Below, one piece after another: positions 9,339 to 18,702 of a stretch of 64,000 nt of DNA. Location: positions 186,001 to 250,000 of the forward strand of contig NZ_CAJGYT010000001.1 of assembly GCF_904846035.1 (NCBI RefSeq), written 5' to 3'. The first letter of the stretch is position 1. Every line of letters begins with the position of its first letter. Below the pieces are notes generated by a model that made no database searches, had not been told where the DNA came from, and was given only the letters and a program-made list of their open reading frames with translations. This DNA comes from Psychrobacter aestuarii (GTDB lineage: Bacteria; Pseudomonadota; Gammaproteobacteria; Pseudomonadales; Moraxellaceae). The position numbers and the translations under genes were made by a program.

Positions 9339-10031
9339 TCATTTAGATTGCGCCGCCTGTACTAACGCTTTTATGTGCGTCTTAAATTCAGGCATATTGG
9401 CGCGGCGATCGGCTTCGATTTTTTGGGCAATGTCAGATTGACTCATGGTCTCATTCCATTGTTTCATGCCGGGTATCTCTGCCAGTATGTCCCAATCAAG
9501 CTGCGTGGAGGCGCAATTAATCACCACGACGTTGACATAGTGCATGTAGATGTCCGCCATGGTGAATGTCTCGCCTGCAATCCAAGGAGAGAACTGACAC
9601 AGGCGGTTCAAAGCAGGGATGCCACGTTTAATGACTTGGCGCACCTCTTTTTTGATGGCATCAGGGGCGTCAACGCCTGAAAACACGTAAGGAATCAATC
9701 GGCGGCTGGGCAATTCAAAGTACAGCTCTGCTATTTTCATAATTTGGCGCACCATCGCGCGTTTGGTTGCTGACTCTGGATACAGCGGGGTATCAGGGTA
9801 GGCTTCTTCGAGAAAATCGCAAATGACACTCGATTCTGAAAGCGTCACACCGTCCTCGGTTGTGATTGCAGGTACTTTTCCTACTGGACTGACAGCGAGT
9901 AATTGATCATTACCAGTAAAGATAAGATGTTCTTCAAAAGGCACGTCTTTGTATAACAGCGCGTGCTTGACGATGTTGTAGTAGTTACTTGCGGGAAAAC
10001 CATGCAGAGTAATCATAAATAAAGTGTCCAT
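9339..10031 (-). CDS. Glutathione S-transferase family protein
   Basis: This 230-residue protein has an N-terminal thioredoxin-like domain (about 1-85) with VGKVPAITTEDGVTLSESSVI, containing the cis-proline and the glutathione-binding glutamate-serine pair, and an all-helical C-terminal domain with SPWIAGETFTMADIYMHY. It probably conjugates or transfers glutathione in the cytosol. The chosen ATG has little ribosome site, and an in-frame ATG five codons later (MITLHGFPASN) is equally possible. It is first in a two-gene operon with the MDR oxidoreductase and divergent from the LysR gene at 10193. Confidence 0.9.
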   Translation of the reverse strand: MDTLFMITLHGFPASNYYNIVKHALLYKDVPFEEHLIFTGNDQLLAVSPVGKVPAITTEDGVTLSESSVICDFLEEAYPDTPLYPESATKRAMVRQIMKIAELYFELPSRRLIPYVFSGVDAPDAIKKEVRQVIKRGIPALNRLCQFSPWIAGETFTMADIYMHYVNVVVINCASTQLDWDILAEIPGMKQWNETMSQSDIAQKIEADRRANMPEFKTHIKALVQAAQSK

Positions 10032-10192
10032 TGTGGCGGTGAGTGTTGTTTTTAGTTGTCGTATTCAAGCTTTTCCATTATTACTGTTTTTAATACGGTG
10101 ATATATAGCATAAACCGTGAATCACTATTGCCTTTTTGACAAAAATAAACTCAAAATACATCGCCATTCATCATTGACTGAGGAGAGCGGGT

Positions 10193-11122
10193 TTGGATCA
10201 GCTACGGGCAATACGGTATTTTAGTAAAGTGGTCGAGACAGGAAGTTTTACCAAGGCGGCAAAAGCGTTTGGGATACCGCCATCGTCGTTATCAAGACGT
10301 GTGTCCGATTTAGAAAAGAGTTTGGGCGCTACACTGCTCAAGCGCTCAACGCGTTTGGTAAAACTGACGGAAGTCGGGCAAGTTTATTACAATGACATGC
10401 AGCTCGTATTAAACCAACTTGAGCAAAGCAAAGAGACGATTCGTAGTTATCAAACCACACCGATGGGGCGTTTACGTATCAGCTCGATGGTGGGTTTTGG
10501 TGAAAAAATACTGTTGCCGCTACTCGATGAGTTTGCGGCGCTGTATCCACAAATCGTACTCGATGTCAGTTTGAGCGATGAGCTATCGACCCTTGAGCGC
10601 GATGATGTCGATATTGCTATCAGAGGTGGTTATGCGCCAAATGAGCGCGTACTTGCCATACGTTTGATGGACAATAGCTTTATTCCTGTTGCCGCACCGC
10701 GCTATCTGGATACTCATGGAATACCAAGCCATCCATTCGAGCTAAGAGCGCATAAGGGGCTATATTTTAAGACGCCATTAGGACTGACGCCGTGGCTGTG
10801 TCATATCGATAATCAGTGGCACGATGTCTCAGGGCCCGCAGTCGCCATCTCAAACAATGGTGCGTGGCTGACCAAAAAAGTGTGCGCAGGTGATGGTATT
10901 TTGATGTCTACGCGCTGGGCGTTGGCGTCACATCTACAATCAGGCGCTTTACAAGAGCTTAAATTTGAGCACCCATTAACCATCACGCAACATGCGGATA
11001 TGGCGGTGTATTTACTCTATCAAAAACAGCGCTACGCTGTGCCCAAAGTCAAAGCGGCCGTAGATTTTTTGGTAGAGCGATTAAAAGCCGCTGACGCGCG
11101 ATACATTAAAAACGATTATTAG
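10193..11122 (+). CDS. LysR-family transcriptional regulator
   Basis: This 309-residue regulator has a winged helix-turn-helix at residues 1-60 (LRAIRYFSKVVETGSFTKAA and PPSSLSRRVSDLEKSLG) and an effector-binding domain with GRLRISSMVGFGEKILLPLL. The start is TTG at 10193, fixed by AGGAG seven bases upstream and by the homologous beginning MDQLRAIRYF. It is divergent from the GST and MDR genes and probably controls them from the 161-base spacer. Similarity is to the many orphan LysR proteins that sense electrophiles or aromatics; the effector is unknown. Confidence 0.92.
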   Translation: MDQLRAIRYFSKVVETGSFTKAAKAFGIPPSSLSRRVSDLEKSLGATLLKRSTRLVKLTEVGQVYYNDMQLVLNQLEQSKETIRSYQTTPMGRLRISSMVGFGEKILLPLLDEFAALYPQIVLDVSLSDELSTLERDDVDIAIRGGYAPNERVLAIRLMDNSFIPVAAPRYLDTHGIPSHPFELRAHKGLYFKTPLGLTPWLCHIDNQWHDVSGPAVAISNNGAWLTKKVCAGDGILMSTRWALASHLQSGALQELKFEHPLTITQHADMAVYLLYQKQRYAVPKVKAAVDFLVERLKAADARYIKNDY

Positions 11123-11288
11123 TAAATTCCAATTAACTGATACCTCTATATATACGGTGTGCGCAGGGCTTTGTATTTGACCACTATCTGAGTGATACGC
11201 CGTTGTTCGATTACTATTGCGACTATTACCAAGCAATCAAAACATAACCACACTATCTCATCAAAACAAGGATGGGTTGGAGAACGTA

Positions 11289-12194
11289 GTGACAGAAATT
11301 AATACAAAGCGGCTGGCTTATCTTTATGAAGCGGTGACGATGGGGACGATTCGCGCCGCCGCAGACAAGCTGAATATCGCGCCTTCAGCCATCAGTCGGC
11401 AGATATCTTTGTTAGAGGCAGAATTGGCCTGTACGCTTATTGAACGCCACCGAAAAGGCATCACGCCGACAGAGGCGGGAAGCGTGTTATTACAGTTTTA
11501 TCGAGAGTCGCTTTCTGCCGAAGAGGCGTGCCTGTCCGAATTGCAGGCGCTGCTTGGATTACAGCGCGGTCATATCAAGCTTGCGGTCGGCGATGGCTTT
11601 ATTGGTGGTTTGATGTCAGGCCCCTTATCTGAATTTGCCCGTCTTTACCCTGAATTAACCTTGTCCATCAGTACAGGCGGCTCTAACGAGGTCATTCGTC
11701 AGGTTGAGGAAGATGAGGCGCATATTGGGCTGGTCTTTCATGCCAGCAGCCATCCCCGTATTCGCTCGCAGGTGGTTAGTCGTCAACCGATGTACATTAT
11801 CGTATCGCCCGAGCACTCATTGGCGCAGCAGACCCAACCCATGCCCTTAGAGGCGCTTTTAGAGTATCCTGTTGGGCTTGCTGAGAGTCGTTTTGGGGTA
11901 CGTCAGCTACTCGCTATGGCTGAATTTCAACAAAAAATCCGCTTTAATCCTGTCCTGACCACCGATTCTTTTAATGTTCTCAAAAACTTTGCCCTCTCAA
12001 ACATGGGCTTTACCTTTTTGCCTTATTTTGTGGTGTCCCAAGAAGTCAAAGACGGGCAGCTGATAGCGATACCGATAGACCATCCGCTGCTGGCAAGTGG
12101 CGAAGCGCATCTGATTACGAGGCTTGGGCGGCAGCTCTCTCAAGGCGCCAATGAATTATTACAGTATATGAAAGTGTGGATGAAAACCCTATAA
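11289..12194 (+). CDS. LysR-family transcriptional regulator
   Basis: This 301-residue LysR protein has RLAYLYEAVTMGTIRAAADK and IAPSAISRQISLLEAEL as its DNA-binding domain, and an effector domain from about residue 90. I prefer the GTG at 11289, with GGAG six bases before it, to the upstream TTG at 11217, because homology begins just after it. It ends in a strong terminator and converges on the minus-strand DUF3100 operon, which it may regulate. It has no divergent partner close by. Confidence 0.88.
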   Translation: MTEINTKRLAYLYEAVTMGTIRAAADKLNIAPSAISRQISLLEAELACTLIERHRKGITPTEAGSVLLQFYRESLSAEEACLSELQALLGLQRGHIKLAVGDGFIGGLMSGPLSEFARLYPELTLSISTGGSNEVIRQVEEDEAHIGLVFHASSHPRIRSQVVSRQPMYIIVSPEHSLAQQTQPMPLEALLEYPVGLAESRFGVRQLLAMAEFQQKIRFNPVLTTDSFNVLKNFALSNMGFTFLPYFVVSQEVKDGQLIAIPIDHPLLASGEAHLITRLGRQLSQGANELLQYMKVWMKTL

Positions 12195-12234
12195 AAAACC
12201 CGCCAGCAACACACGTTTGCTGGCGGGTTTTGTC
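12195..12234. terminator. Terminator between LysR gene and DUF3100 operon
   Basis: A perfect 15-bp stem, 12195-12209 with 12217-12231, encloses a 7-base loop. A-rich and T-rich ends on either side make it usable from both strands. Confidence 0.85.
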
Positions 12235-12283
12235 TATTAATTGTCCAAAATTTAATCGCTTACCTTTTATCAATGACTATCAA

Positions 12284-13606
12284 TTACAACAAAGCTTGCG
12301 CCACGATGGCAGACCCCAAAAACGTACCCGTAAAGGTGAGTAGGGCGACCACGGCAATTTTAAACCCAGATTTTTTGAACAAGTTGACTTCCATCTGAGA
12401 AATAGCAAAGCCTGCATAAGCCAGTACAGGGGTAATAAGCTGCAAGACGCCCAGTTTGTCCGTTTCTGCCAGCACATACGCGCTCATGGGGAACTGCGGC
12501 AGCGATATCACAATCGCCACGACCGATATCCAAGCAATCGCGGGTATATTTATTGGAATGATTTCTTTTATTAAGATGCCAACGACACAACACGCAAATA
12601 AAATCAGCATGGCAGGTAAGGCCGATAGGGGGTCAACGCCTTGTCCTACCCAGTTACTTAGCAATAGCACCACGCAAATGACCGCCAATAAAGACAAAGA
12701 CTGCTTTACTGATAACACCGATTGCTCAGGTACTTTTAAATCAGGGTCAGCAAGTGCGGTGGCAGCGTTGCCGTTTTTCTTCTTAAATTTGCTGGTGACT
12801 TTATATAAAAACTCAGTAAACGGCAGCGCAATGAACAAGCTCACGAACAGACCTGTCGCATACGTCAGCAGGTTGGAAGTCGCGGCAAAAGCGGTGATGG
12901 TTTCTTCTTGCGCAGGTACGGTTTCTGCGAGCGCCGCAGAACATGCGCCCATCATACTGCCACTACCAATACCGCAGGCCATCGCTAGGGCGCGAATGTC
13001 CATAATATTCATCGAGGCAATAATACCTGCCATCAATGAAAAGTAAATCGCGCCAAACAAAGTGCCCATCACATAGACGCCCATGACGCCGATGCCCTCA
13101 GGGCTTTGCAGACCGTATTTATCCGCAATCAGCGCGATATTCGGCTCGCGCGCAATGGAGTGCGTCGCGCCGACCGCCTCTCTACCCATACCAAAGACCA
13201 ACACCGCCACAGGTAGGGCAATCAACGCTGTGGTGATGTTGCCCAGCTCTTGTAGCAATAGGGCGGGGCCTGCGGCGATGATTTCCTCGACTTTTGGCCC
13301 AACGCCCACACCGAACTTGGCAATAAATGGCATGATGCTCAGCAGTACCGCATAGCTGGCAAATTTTGTCTTATCCTTAGAAATCACCGCCGCCATTGAT
13401 GGGATGACGTTGGGGTTGAGCAGTAGGGTAAAGATAAATGCATAGAGTAACGGCAGCAAAACCAGCGTGCCGATACCGATGGGTATCTTGATGATGCCTA
13501 TCCACTCTGCCAGCAGTGAGGCCAAAATCACTAATATATGCAGCTTCCAATCAAACAAGTGCTTTATCATGGTACTGGGCAGTACGTTGACGTTGGTGTT
13601 ATTCAT
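12284..13606 (-). CDS. DUF3100 family membrane protein, probable carrier
   Basis: This 440-residue protein is almost entirely hydrophobic, with about 11-12 predicted membrane helices broken by one charged loop near residues 275-300 (KFKKKNGN). The pattern (LLPLLYAFIFTLLLNP, IAREPNIALIADKYG, GIGSGSMMGACSAALAE) is that of DUF3100, a family of presumed transporters often encoded next to M20 amidohydrolases, as here. It is the last gene of the minus-strand operon, 52 bases after the amidohydrolase. It probably imports the amide or amino-acid conjugate that the amidohydrolase splits; the substrate is unknown. Confidence 0.82.
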   Translation of the reverse strand: MNNTNVNVLPSTMIKHLFDWKLHILVILASLLAEWIGIIKIPIGIGTLVLLPLLYAFIFTLLLNPNVIPSMAAVISKDKTKFASYAVLLSIMPFIAKFGVGVGPKVEEIIAAGPALLLQELGNITTALIALPVAVLVFGMGREAVGATHSIAREPNIALIADKYGLQSPEGIGVMGVYVMGTLFGAIYFSLMAGIIASMNIMDIRALAMACGIGSGSMMGACSAALAETVPAQEETITAFAATSNLLTYATGLFVSLFIALPFTEFLYKVTSKFKKKNGNAATALADPDLKVPEQSVLSVKQSLSLLAVICVVLLLSNWVGQGVDPLSALPAMLILFACCVVGILIKEIIPINIPAIAWISVVAIVISLPQFPMSAYVLAETDKLGVLQLITPVLAYAGFAISQMEVNLFKKSGFKIAVVALLTFTGTFLGSAIVAQALL

Positions 13607-13658
13607 AGCAACTCCTTTTGCCTATCATGATGTTACGTAATGACTGCCGCCTATTTTC

Positions 13659-14831
13659 TTATTGGGTAGATACAGCGCTGACGGGCAGTTGCGACTCTAC
13701 CAACGACACCCACACCTTAATCCCTGTCTCGATAGCATCGTCATTAAAGTCGTAAGCCGCATTGTGTAGCGGTTTAGACGGGCGGCTGCCATCAACGCCC
13801 AACCAAAAATAAGCGCCTTTGACGACTTGACTCATAAATGAAAAATCCTCGGACGCCATAGACGGTTCAACATCGGTATTCACCTTGTCCGCACCCAGCG
13901 CGTCAGTCGCCGCTGCTTTGATATTAAGATAAGCAGCGCTGTCGTTGGTGGTGACAGGATAGCGAATGTGATACTCCATCTCGCCAGTAACGCCGTATAA
14001 GGGCGGTAAGGTGTTGACCATGTCTGTGAGCATATCCTGCATGGACTGGCGCACGTCCATATTAAAACTGCGCACCGTACCTTTTAAGATGGCACAGTCA
14101 GGAATGACATTGGTCGTATCGCCGCTGTTCATTTGCGTGACGCTGATGACGCCTGACTGCAATGGTGATATGCGCCGAGAGACAATAGATTGAATATTGG
14201 TAATCAATGCCGCGCCCGCTGCTATGGGGTCAGCGCCCAAATGCGGCATGGCAGCATGTGTGCCTTTACCCGTTAAGGTAATCTCAAAGGTATCAAAAGA
14301 AGCCATCATTGGCCCGTCATTGACCGCAATCTCACCCACAGGCAAACCTGGCCAATTATGCAGACCGTAGACGGCGTCCATAGGAAAGATATCAAACAAG
14401 CCATCGTCAATCATGGTTTTTGCGCCGCCCAAAACCTCTTCAGCAGGCTGAAAAATAAAATGAATGGTGCCGTTAAAGTGTTTATGCGCGCTTAAATATT
14501 TTGCCGCTCCTAGCAGTACCGAGGTGTGACCGTCATGACCGCAGGCGTGCATACAGTTGTCATGCGTCGATTTGTGCGCAATGTCGTTTTGCTCTTTGAT
14601 GGGCAGCGCGTCAATATCTGCGCGTATCCCGATGGTCGGGCCTTCGCCGTTTTTGAGCGTACCGACAATGCCTGTGCCGCCCAATCCTTGATGCACCTCG
14701 ATGCCAAACGACTGCAATTTATCGACAATAAATGCTGAGGTTTTAAACTCTTTAAAGCCAAGCTCAGGCTGGCTGTGTATGTGCTGGCGCCATTGTTTGA
14801 CGTCATCGAGTAAGGTGTCGTTAATTTGCAT
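13659..14831 (-). CDS. M20 family amidohydrolase (hippurate hydrolase-like)
   Basis: This 390-residue protein belongs to the M20D group (hippurate, indole-acetyl-amino-acid and N-acetyl-diaminopimelate hydrolases). Metal-binding motifs are RADIDALP (about 70-77), HACGHDGH (Cys97, His99) and QPAEE (Glu131/132), with a late ASEDFSFM segment. It hydrolyses an N-acyl or N-aroyl amino acid in the cytosol. Nineteen bases separate it from the upstream aldehyde dehydrogenase gene and 52 from the downstream carrier. Within the operon it probably performs the first hydrolytic step after uptake. Confidence 0.9.
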   Translation of the reverse strand: MQINDTLLDDVKQWRQHIHSQPELGFKEFKTSAFIVDKLQSFGIEVHQGLGGTGIVGTLKNGEGPTIGIRADIDALPIKEQNDIAHKSTHDNCMHACGHDGHTSVLLGAAKYLSAHKHFNGTIHFIFQPAEEVLGGAKTMIDDGLFDIFPMDAVYGLHNWPGLPVGEIAVNDGPMMASFDTFEITLTGKGTHAAMPHLGADPIAAGAALITNIQSIVSRRISPLQSGVISVTQMNSGDTTNVIPDCAILKGTVRSFNMDVRQSMQDMLTDMVNTLPPLYGVTGEMEYHIRYPVTTNDSAAYLNIKAAATDALGADKVNTDVEPSMASEDFSFMSQVVKGAYFWLGVDGSRPSKPLHNAAYDFNDDAIETGIKVWVSLVESQLPVSAVSTQ

Positions 14832-14849
14832 GTGTTTTTTCCTTATCGC

Positions 14850-16388
14850 TTATTGAATAGAATAACCAAATTGGATAGCGGCATCTTTTGCGGTCTCGAC
14901 CCAAACGCTTTTGGTTTGTGTGTATTCAAGCAAGCCCTCATAGCCGCTTGAGCGACCGTAGCCGCTTTCGCCAAAGCCACCAAACGGCGACATGACGTTA
15001 ATCGACTTGTAGCCATTGACCCAGAATGTGCCTGCATTGACCTCAGCCGCCATACGATGCCCGCGACCACTATCGGCCGTCCATACTGCACCCGCCAAAC
15101 CAAAACGGCTGTCGTTTGCTAAGGCAATGGCTTCTTCTTCGTCATTAAATGAAATGACCGACACCACAGGTCCAAAGATTTCTTCTTGGGCAACACGCAT
15201 GTTGTTCTTCACATTCGCCAGTACGGTTGGCTGATAAAAATAACCGTTTGCACCGCCAGCAATAGCGCCTGCCGTACCACCTGCGGCAACGGTTGCGCCG
15301 TCAGCGATACCGTCTGATACCAATGAGTGGACGTGATTGAACTGTTTTTGATTGTTAATGGGTCCGACCATCGTATCCTCATGCCATGGCAAGCCGACTG
15401 CCAATTTTCGGGTGGCTGAGGCTACGCGCTCAACAACTTCGTCATAAACGCTTTGGTGCACCAATAATCGCGAGCCTGAGACGCAGCTTTGCCCAGCGGC
15501 GGAGAATACGGCGGCTTGTGCGCCGACAACGGCACGGTCTAAATCCGCATCTGGAAAGACGATATTGGCAGATTTGCCGCCCAGCTCCAACACGCAAGGA
15601 ATGACGCGCGCCGCCGCTGCTGAGGCAATCTGTGCGCCTGTTTTGGGCGAGCCGACAAAGACGACTTTTTTGGTCGCGGGGCTGTTAATCGCCGCAGTGC
15701 CTGTCGTCTGTCCCAAACCATTGATGACATTGACCAAGCCACGCGGAATGCCTGCTTGCTCAAGGAGTTTGGCGAGTACGGTTGTGCTGAGTGGCGTGAG
15801 TTCCGATGGCTTGAGCAGCACCGCATTGCCCGCGCAGATGGCTGGCGCGATTTGCCAGCCGCCTGTGAATATCGGCGCGTTCCAAGGGGTGATTTGCGTG
15901 ACGACGCCATAAGGCTCATGGCGTGTGTAGTTTAAGTGACTGGTCGGCACAGGGATAACTTGCCCCATAATCTTGTCACACCAGCCCGCATAATAATCAA
16001 ACATATCGGCGACTTTTGCGACCTCAACGCGGCAATCACGAATCGGCTTGCCCGCAGAAATGCACTCTAAGCGCGCCAAAGACTCTGCCGCCGCACGTAT
16101 GTTTACGCCGCACTGCCACATGAGTTGACCGCGTGCGCTGGCAGTCATCGACCACCATACCTTTTGCGCGTTTATGGCGGCATCGGCGGCATCTGCCACG
16201 ATGGCTTTACCCGCATCGCGATAGGTAAGAAAGGCTTGCCCTGTTGCTGGGTTAATCAGATTAATCTCGTCGCCGTGACCTGTTACTACCTCGCCATTCA
16301 CAAAGCTGCCAAAGTCAGAAGTACCCAACAGCTCCTGCAATAAGGCGGCAACTTGCTGTTCCCCATTATTTTCTACCACAAAACTCAT
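14850..16388 (-). CDS. NAD(P)-dependent aldehyde dehydrogenase
   Basis: This 512-residue protein has the full ALDH superfamily layout: ITPWNAPIF (cofactor pocket, about 166-174), FVGSPKTGAQI (about 244-254), LELGGKSAN with the general-base Glu268, GQSCVSGSR with the nucleophile Cys302, and EEIFGPVVSVISF. It oxidises an aldehyde to the acid. It starts three bases after the hydroxyisobutyrate-type dehydrogenase gene, so the two are tightly coupled and could act in sequence as alcohol then aldehyde dehydrogenases. Confidence 0.93.
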   Translation of the reverse strand: MSFVVENNGEQQVAALLQELLGTSDFGSFVNGEVVTGHGDEINLINPATGQAFLTYRDAGKAIVADAADAAINAQKVWWSMTASARGQLMWQCGVNIRAAAESLARLECISAGKPIRDCRVEVAKVADMFDYYAGWCDKIMGQVIPVPTSHLNYTRHEPYGVVTQITPWNAPIFTGGWQIAPAICAGNAVLLKPSELTPLSTTVLAKLLEQAGIPRGLVNVINGLGQTTGTAAINSPATKKVVFVGSPKTGAQIASAAAARVIPCVLELGGKSANIVFPDADLDRAVVGAQAAVFSAAGQSCVSGSRLLVHQSVYDEVVERVASATRKLAVGLPWHEDTMVGPINNQKQFNHVHSLVSDGIADGATVAAGGTAGAIAGGANGYFYQPTVLANVKNNMRVAQEEIFGPVVSVISFNDEEEAIALANDSRFGLAGAVWTADSGRGHRMAAEVNAGTFWVNGYKSINVMSPFGGFGESGYGRSSGYEGLLEYTQTKSVWVETAKDAAIQFGYSIQ

Positions 16389-16391
16389 GAT

Positions 16392-17270
16392 TCATTCTCC
16401 CAAGCCCGCATTTTTGACAATGCAGTTAAAGTCCTTTTCATCAGCGATAGTGGTTGCACTTTGCGCCCACATCTCGGCAATTTGCTCAGCCACAGGTAAC
16501 GCCAATCCCATATCACGCATCATATCTTTGGCCAAACGCACGTCTTTACGCATCAGTCCCATGGTAAAGCCTGAGTCAAAACTGTCACTTAAAATCCAGT
16601 GCGGAAAGTTGACTTCGCTGACAGCGCTACGACCTGAGCCTGCATTTAAGCCCGCAATCAAGCTTTCAGGATTCAGTCCTGCTTTAGCGCCCAGTGCGAT
16701 GGCTTCGGCAGTAGTGACTAGATGGGCAGCGCACAGTAAATTGTTAATCAATTTAGCGGCATGACCACTGCCAGACGCGCCCATATGAACCACTTTTGCG
16801 CTTAAAGCATCCAGATACACCTGAGCGCGCTCTAAAGCGTTGGGTTCACCGCCTACGAGCATGACCATCGTGCCCGCCTTAGCGCCCGCTGGACCACCGC
16901 TGACAGGGCAGTCGAGCAGCCCATGACCGAGCGGCGCTAATTCTGCAGACAGCGCACGCGTGACGTCAGGCTCTGAGGTGGAGGTGTCAATGATGAGGGT
17001 ATTAGGCTGCGCATGGTCGATAAGACCATCTTTGCCTTCGATGACCGCTTGGACATGTTTTGCCATGGGCAGGGATAGGAGGATGACATTAGATTCAGCG
17101 CACAGTGCCTTGATGTCTGAGACGACATGAACGCCGATTTCTGTAGCGGCTTGGCGCTGGGTATCGCCGACATCCGTGCCAAACACCTTAAACCCTTCAC
17201 GAAGCAAAGACTGCGCCATACCGTTACCCATACGGCCCAATCCGATGATACCTACGGTTTTTTGAGTCAT
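16392..17270 (-). CDS. 3-hydroxyisobutyrate dehydrogenase family protein
   Basis: This 292-residue beta-hydroxyacid dehydrogenase has the N-terminal Rossmann motif GIIGLGRMGNGMA (8-20), the substrate-binding motif DCPVSGGPAGAKAGT (120-134) and the catalytic lysine in GHAAKLINN (Lys173). The family includes 3-hydroxyisobutyrate dehydrogenase, tartronate semialdehyde reductase and related enzymes; the exact substrate cannot be read here. It is first in the minus-strand operon (dehydrogenase, aldehyde dehydrogenase, amidohydrolase, carrier) that appears to import, hydrolyse and oxidise one compound. Confidence 0.92.
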   Translation of the reverse strand: MTQKTVGIIGLGRMGNGMAQSLLREGFKVFGTDVGDTQRQAATEIGVHVVSDIKALCAESNVILLSLPMAKHVQAVIEGKDGLIDHAQPNTLIIDTSTSEPDVTRALSAELAPLGHGLLDCPVSGGPAGAKAGTMVMLVGGEPNALERAQVYLDALSAKVVHMGASGSGHAAKLINNLLCAAHLVTTAEAIALGAKAGLNPESLIAGLNAGSGRSAVSEVNFPHWILSDSFDSGFTMGLMRKDVRLAKDMMRDMGLALPVAEQIAEMWAQSATTIADEKDFNCIVKNAGLGE

Positions 17271-17607
17271 AACTATTCCATTAGTCTTGTATTATCAGTC
17301 CGTTTTATTATGACCAATAAACCATGAAGAAGAATGACAACAAATCATCTTTTATGTTCTAAAAAAGGCAACATACCTATGATTAATAACGCTGATGGCG
17401 CGTATTGATTCTGATTTTATGCTGGCAAGTCTTATTATGGGGTAGGGCAGCACGCATTTGTGTAGCGTGCAACCGCAGAAAATAGGGCAGATAAATGAGG
17501 CGTAATCATATACACTGTCGCGCGTGTGTTGGCTGGATTCAGCGCTTATCGACTGAGTAGCGGCACCTGCAAATTTATACAAGACGATTGATATAAGGCA
17601 TCCTATC
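17271..17607. other. Intergenic region, divergent promoters
   Basis: These 337 bases separate the divergently transcribed dehydrogenase operon and the NADAR gene, so promoters of both should lie here. AAGG eight bases before the ATG at 17608 serves as its ribosome site. I see no RNA gene or conserved ORF; a minus-strand ORF running through it has no recognisable features. Confidence 0.4.
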
Positions 17608-18381
17608 ATGGAACAAAAAAAGCACCCTATGGCGCACAGACAAAATGGGGTAGAGCATAAGCCTGTCTTTATGCCTAGAGTCAACAGCGACAATCTGGTA
17701 AAAACAGACATGGTTCGATTCGAGCGTCATGTGGGCTTTGCAACCAGACAAAAGAAAAAATCCATCAACGATATGCATCAAGTCATTCGTAAAAAATACG
17801 GTTTTAAGCATGTGTTGGAACTCTCCAGCAAATCAGGCGAGAAGTTGAGCTTTTTACTGAATCCATCAAGCTTACAGCTGGCTATTGATGATGAGCAGAC
17901 ATACAGCGTCGAAAATGCCTTTTACGCCAGCAAAGTGTTTAAGCACGGCGGTCCTTATACAGATTTGCTGACCTCAGCACCAAGACAGGCGAAGAAAGAT
18001 GAGCGACTCAGCCATTCAGGCGCGCTGTTTGGTTATGATTATTTTGGTATGGAATGGAGCGTAGAGCCGCTGACCGCGTTTTATGACTGGTTATATATCA
18101 CTGCGCTCAAACAAAATGAAGCGCTGCATGAACAGGTGATGCAATACCAAGCCTTTACGGATCTTACGTTCAATCCCAAAAAATCAATTCATAGTGCCGC
18201 GTATGCGCTCGCGATGTTTGTGGCGCTTAGCAAACGAGAATTGCTTGATGTGGTAGAAGATCCTGGTGCATTTTATGATCTCTATCATGACTTTAAAGTC
18301 AGTAACACCGCACAGCTTTTGGAAGATGGATGGGTTAATAGATGCGTGACGCTGGAGCAAAAAAGTAGGGGAGCTCAATAA
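17608..18381 (+). CDS. NADAR-family protein (DarT1-associated antitoxin type)
   Basis: This 257-residue protein matches the pattern of the family formerly called DUF6977, now described as NADAR-type antitoxins of DarT1 toxins: HKPVFMP near the start, RFERHVGFATRQKKKSI (38-53), LELSSKSGEKL (70-80), SVENAFYASKVFKHGGPYTD (100-119), KKDERLSHSG (129-138), TAFYDWLYI (156-164) and FNPKKSIHSAA (188-198). Such proteins are ADP-ribosyl-glycohydrolases that reverse guanine ADP-ribosylation of DNA by DarT1. No DarT toxin gene is adjacent. The stop codon overlaps an ATG (TAATG) that opens a six-codon ORF only, with GGGAG upstream, as if a translationally coupled partner had been lost. Confidence 0.8.
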   Translation: MEQKKHPMAHRQNGVEHKPVFMPRVNSDNLVKTDMVRFERHVGFATRQKKKSINDMHQVIRKKYGFKHVLELSSKSGEKLSFLLNPSSLQLAIDDEQTYSVENAFYASKVFKHGGPYTDLLTSAPRQAKKDERLSHSGALFGYDYFGMEWSVEPLTAFYDWLYITALKQNEALHEQVMQYQAFTDLTFNPKKSIHSAAYALAMFVALSKRELLDVVEDPGAFYDLYHDFKVSNTAQLLEDGWVNRCVTLEQKSRGAQ

Positions 18382-18702
18382 TGCTTAGCGTAATCGCATA
18401 AAATTTATGCGCATCCATGATGCTATGACATGGGTGTGCATAAGAGCAATTAATGCTATGAGAACAGCCTTGGAATATACCTTATTTAACATAATATACA
18501 TTATGCGAAAACATACCAATGGCTTTAAAGGAAAGTATGGCATGGTTTATCACGCTTATTACTGATGGATTTATACCATTAGCCAATTAGCTTGGCACAA
18601 AAAATCCCACTGCAACTTATTCAAAAACGCAATCACAAAATCATCCAAAGCCCATAGTAATCTTGCTATGCTAAAGCCATAACTAAAATAAGGATGAGAA
18701 CA
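18382..18702. other. Intergenic region after the NADAR gene
   Basis: This stretch holds the remainder of a six-codon ORF (18381-18401), a 15-base palindrome GCATAAAATTTATGC at 18396-18410 and A/T-rich sequence, including a palindromic CATAATATACATTATG near 18489-18504. The latter resembles an operator or promoter for the following lipoprotein gene. No DarT-like coding sequence was recognised in any frame. Confidence 0.4.

Noticed and set aside
12456-13046. Plus-strand ORF of 196 codons inside the DUF3100 gene
   Set aside because: It is antisense to a well-supported membrane protein gene and has no RBS or domain.
17352-17711. Minus-strand ORF overlapping the NADAR gene start
   Set aside because: It is cysteine-rich with no domain, and overlaps the better supported NADAR start and its promoter region.
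18382-18693. A DarT1 toxin gene next to the NADAR antitoxin
   Set aside because: Only a six-codon ORF follows the coupled ATG, and no ADP-ribosyltransferase-like sequence was visible in the remaining bases on either strand.
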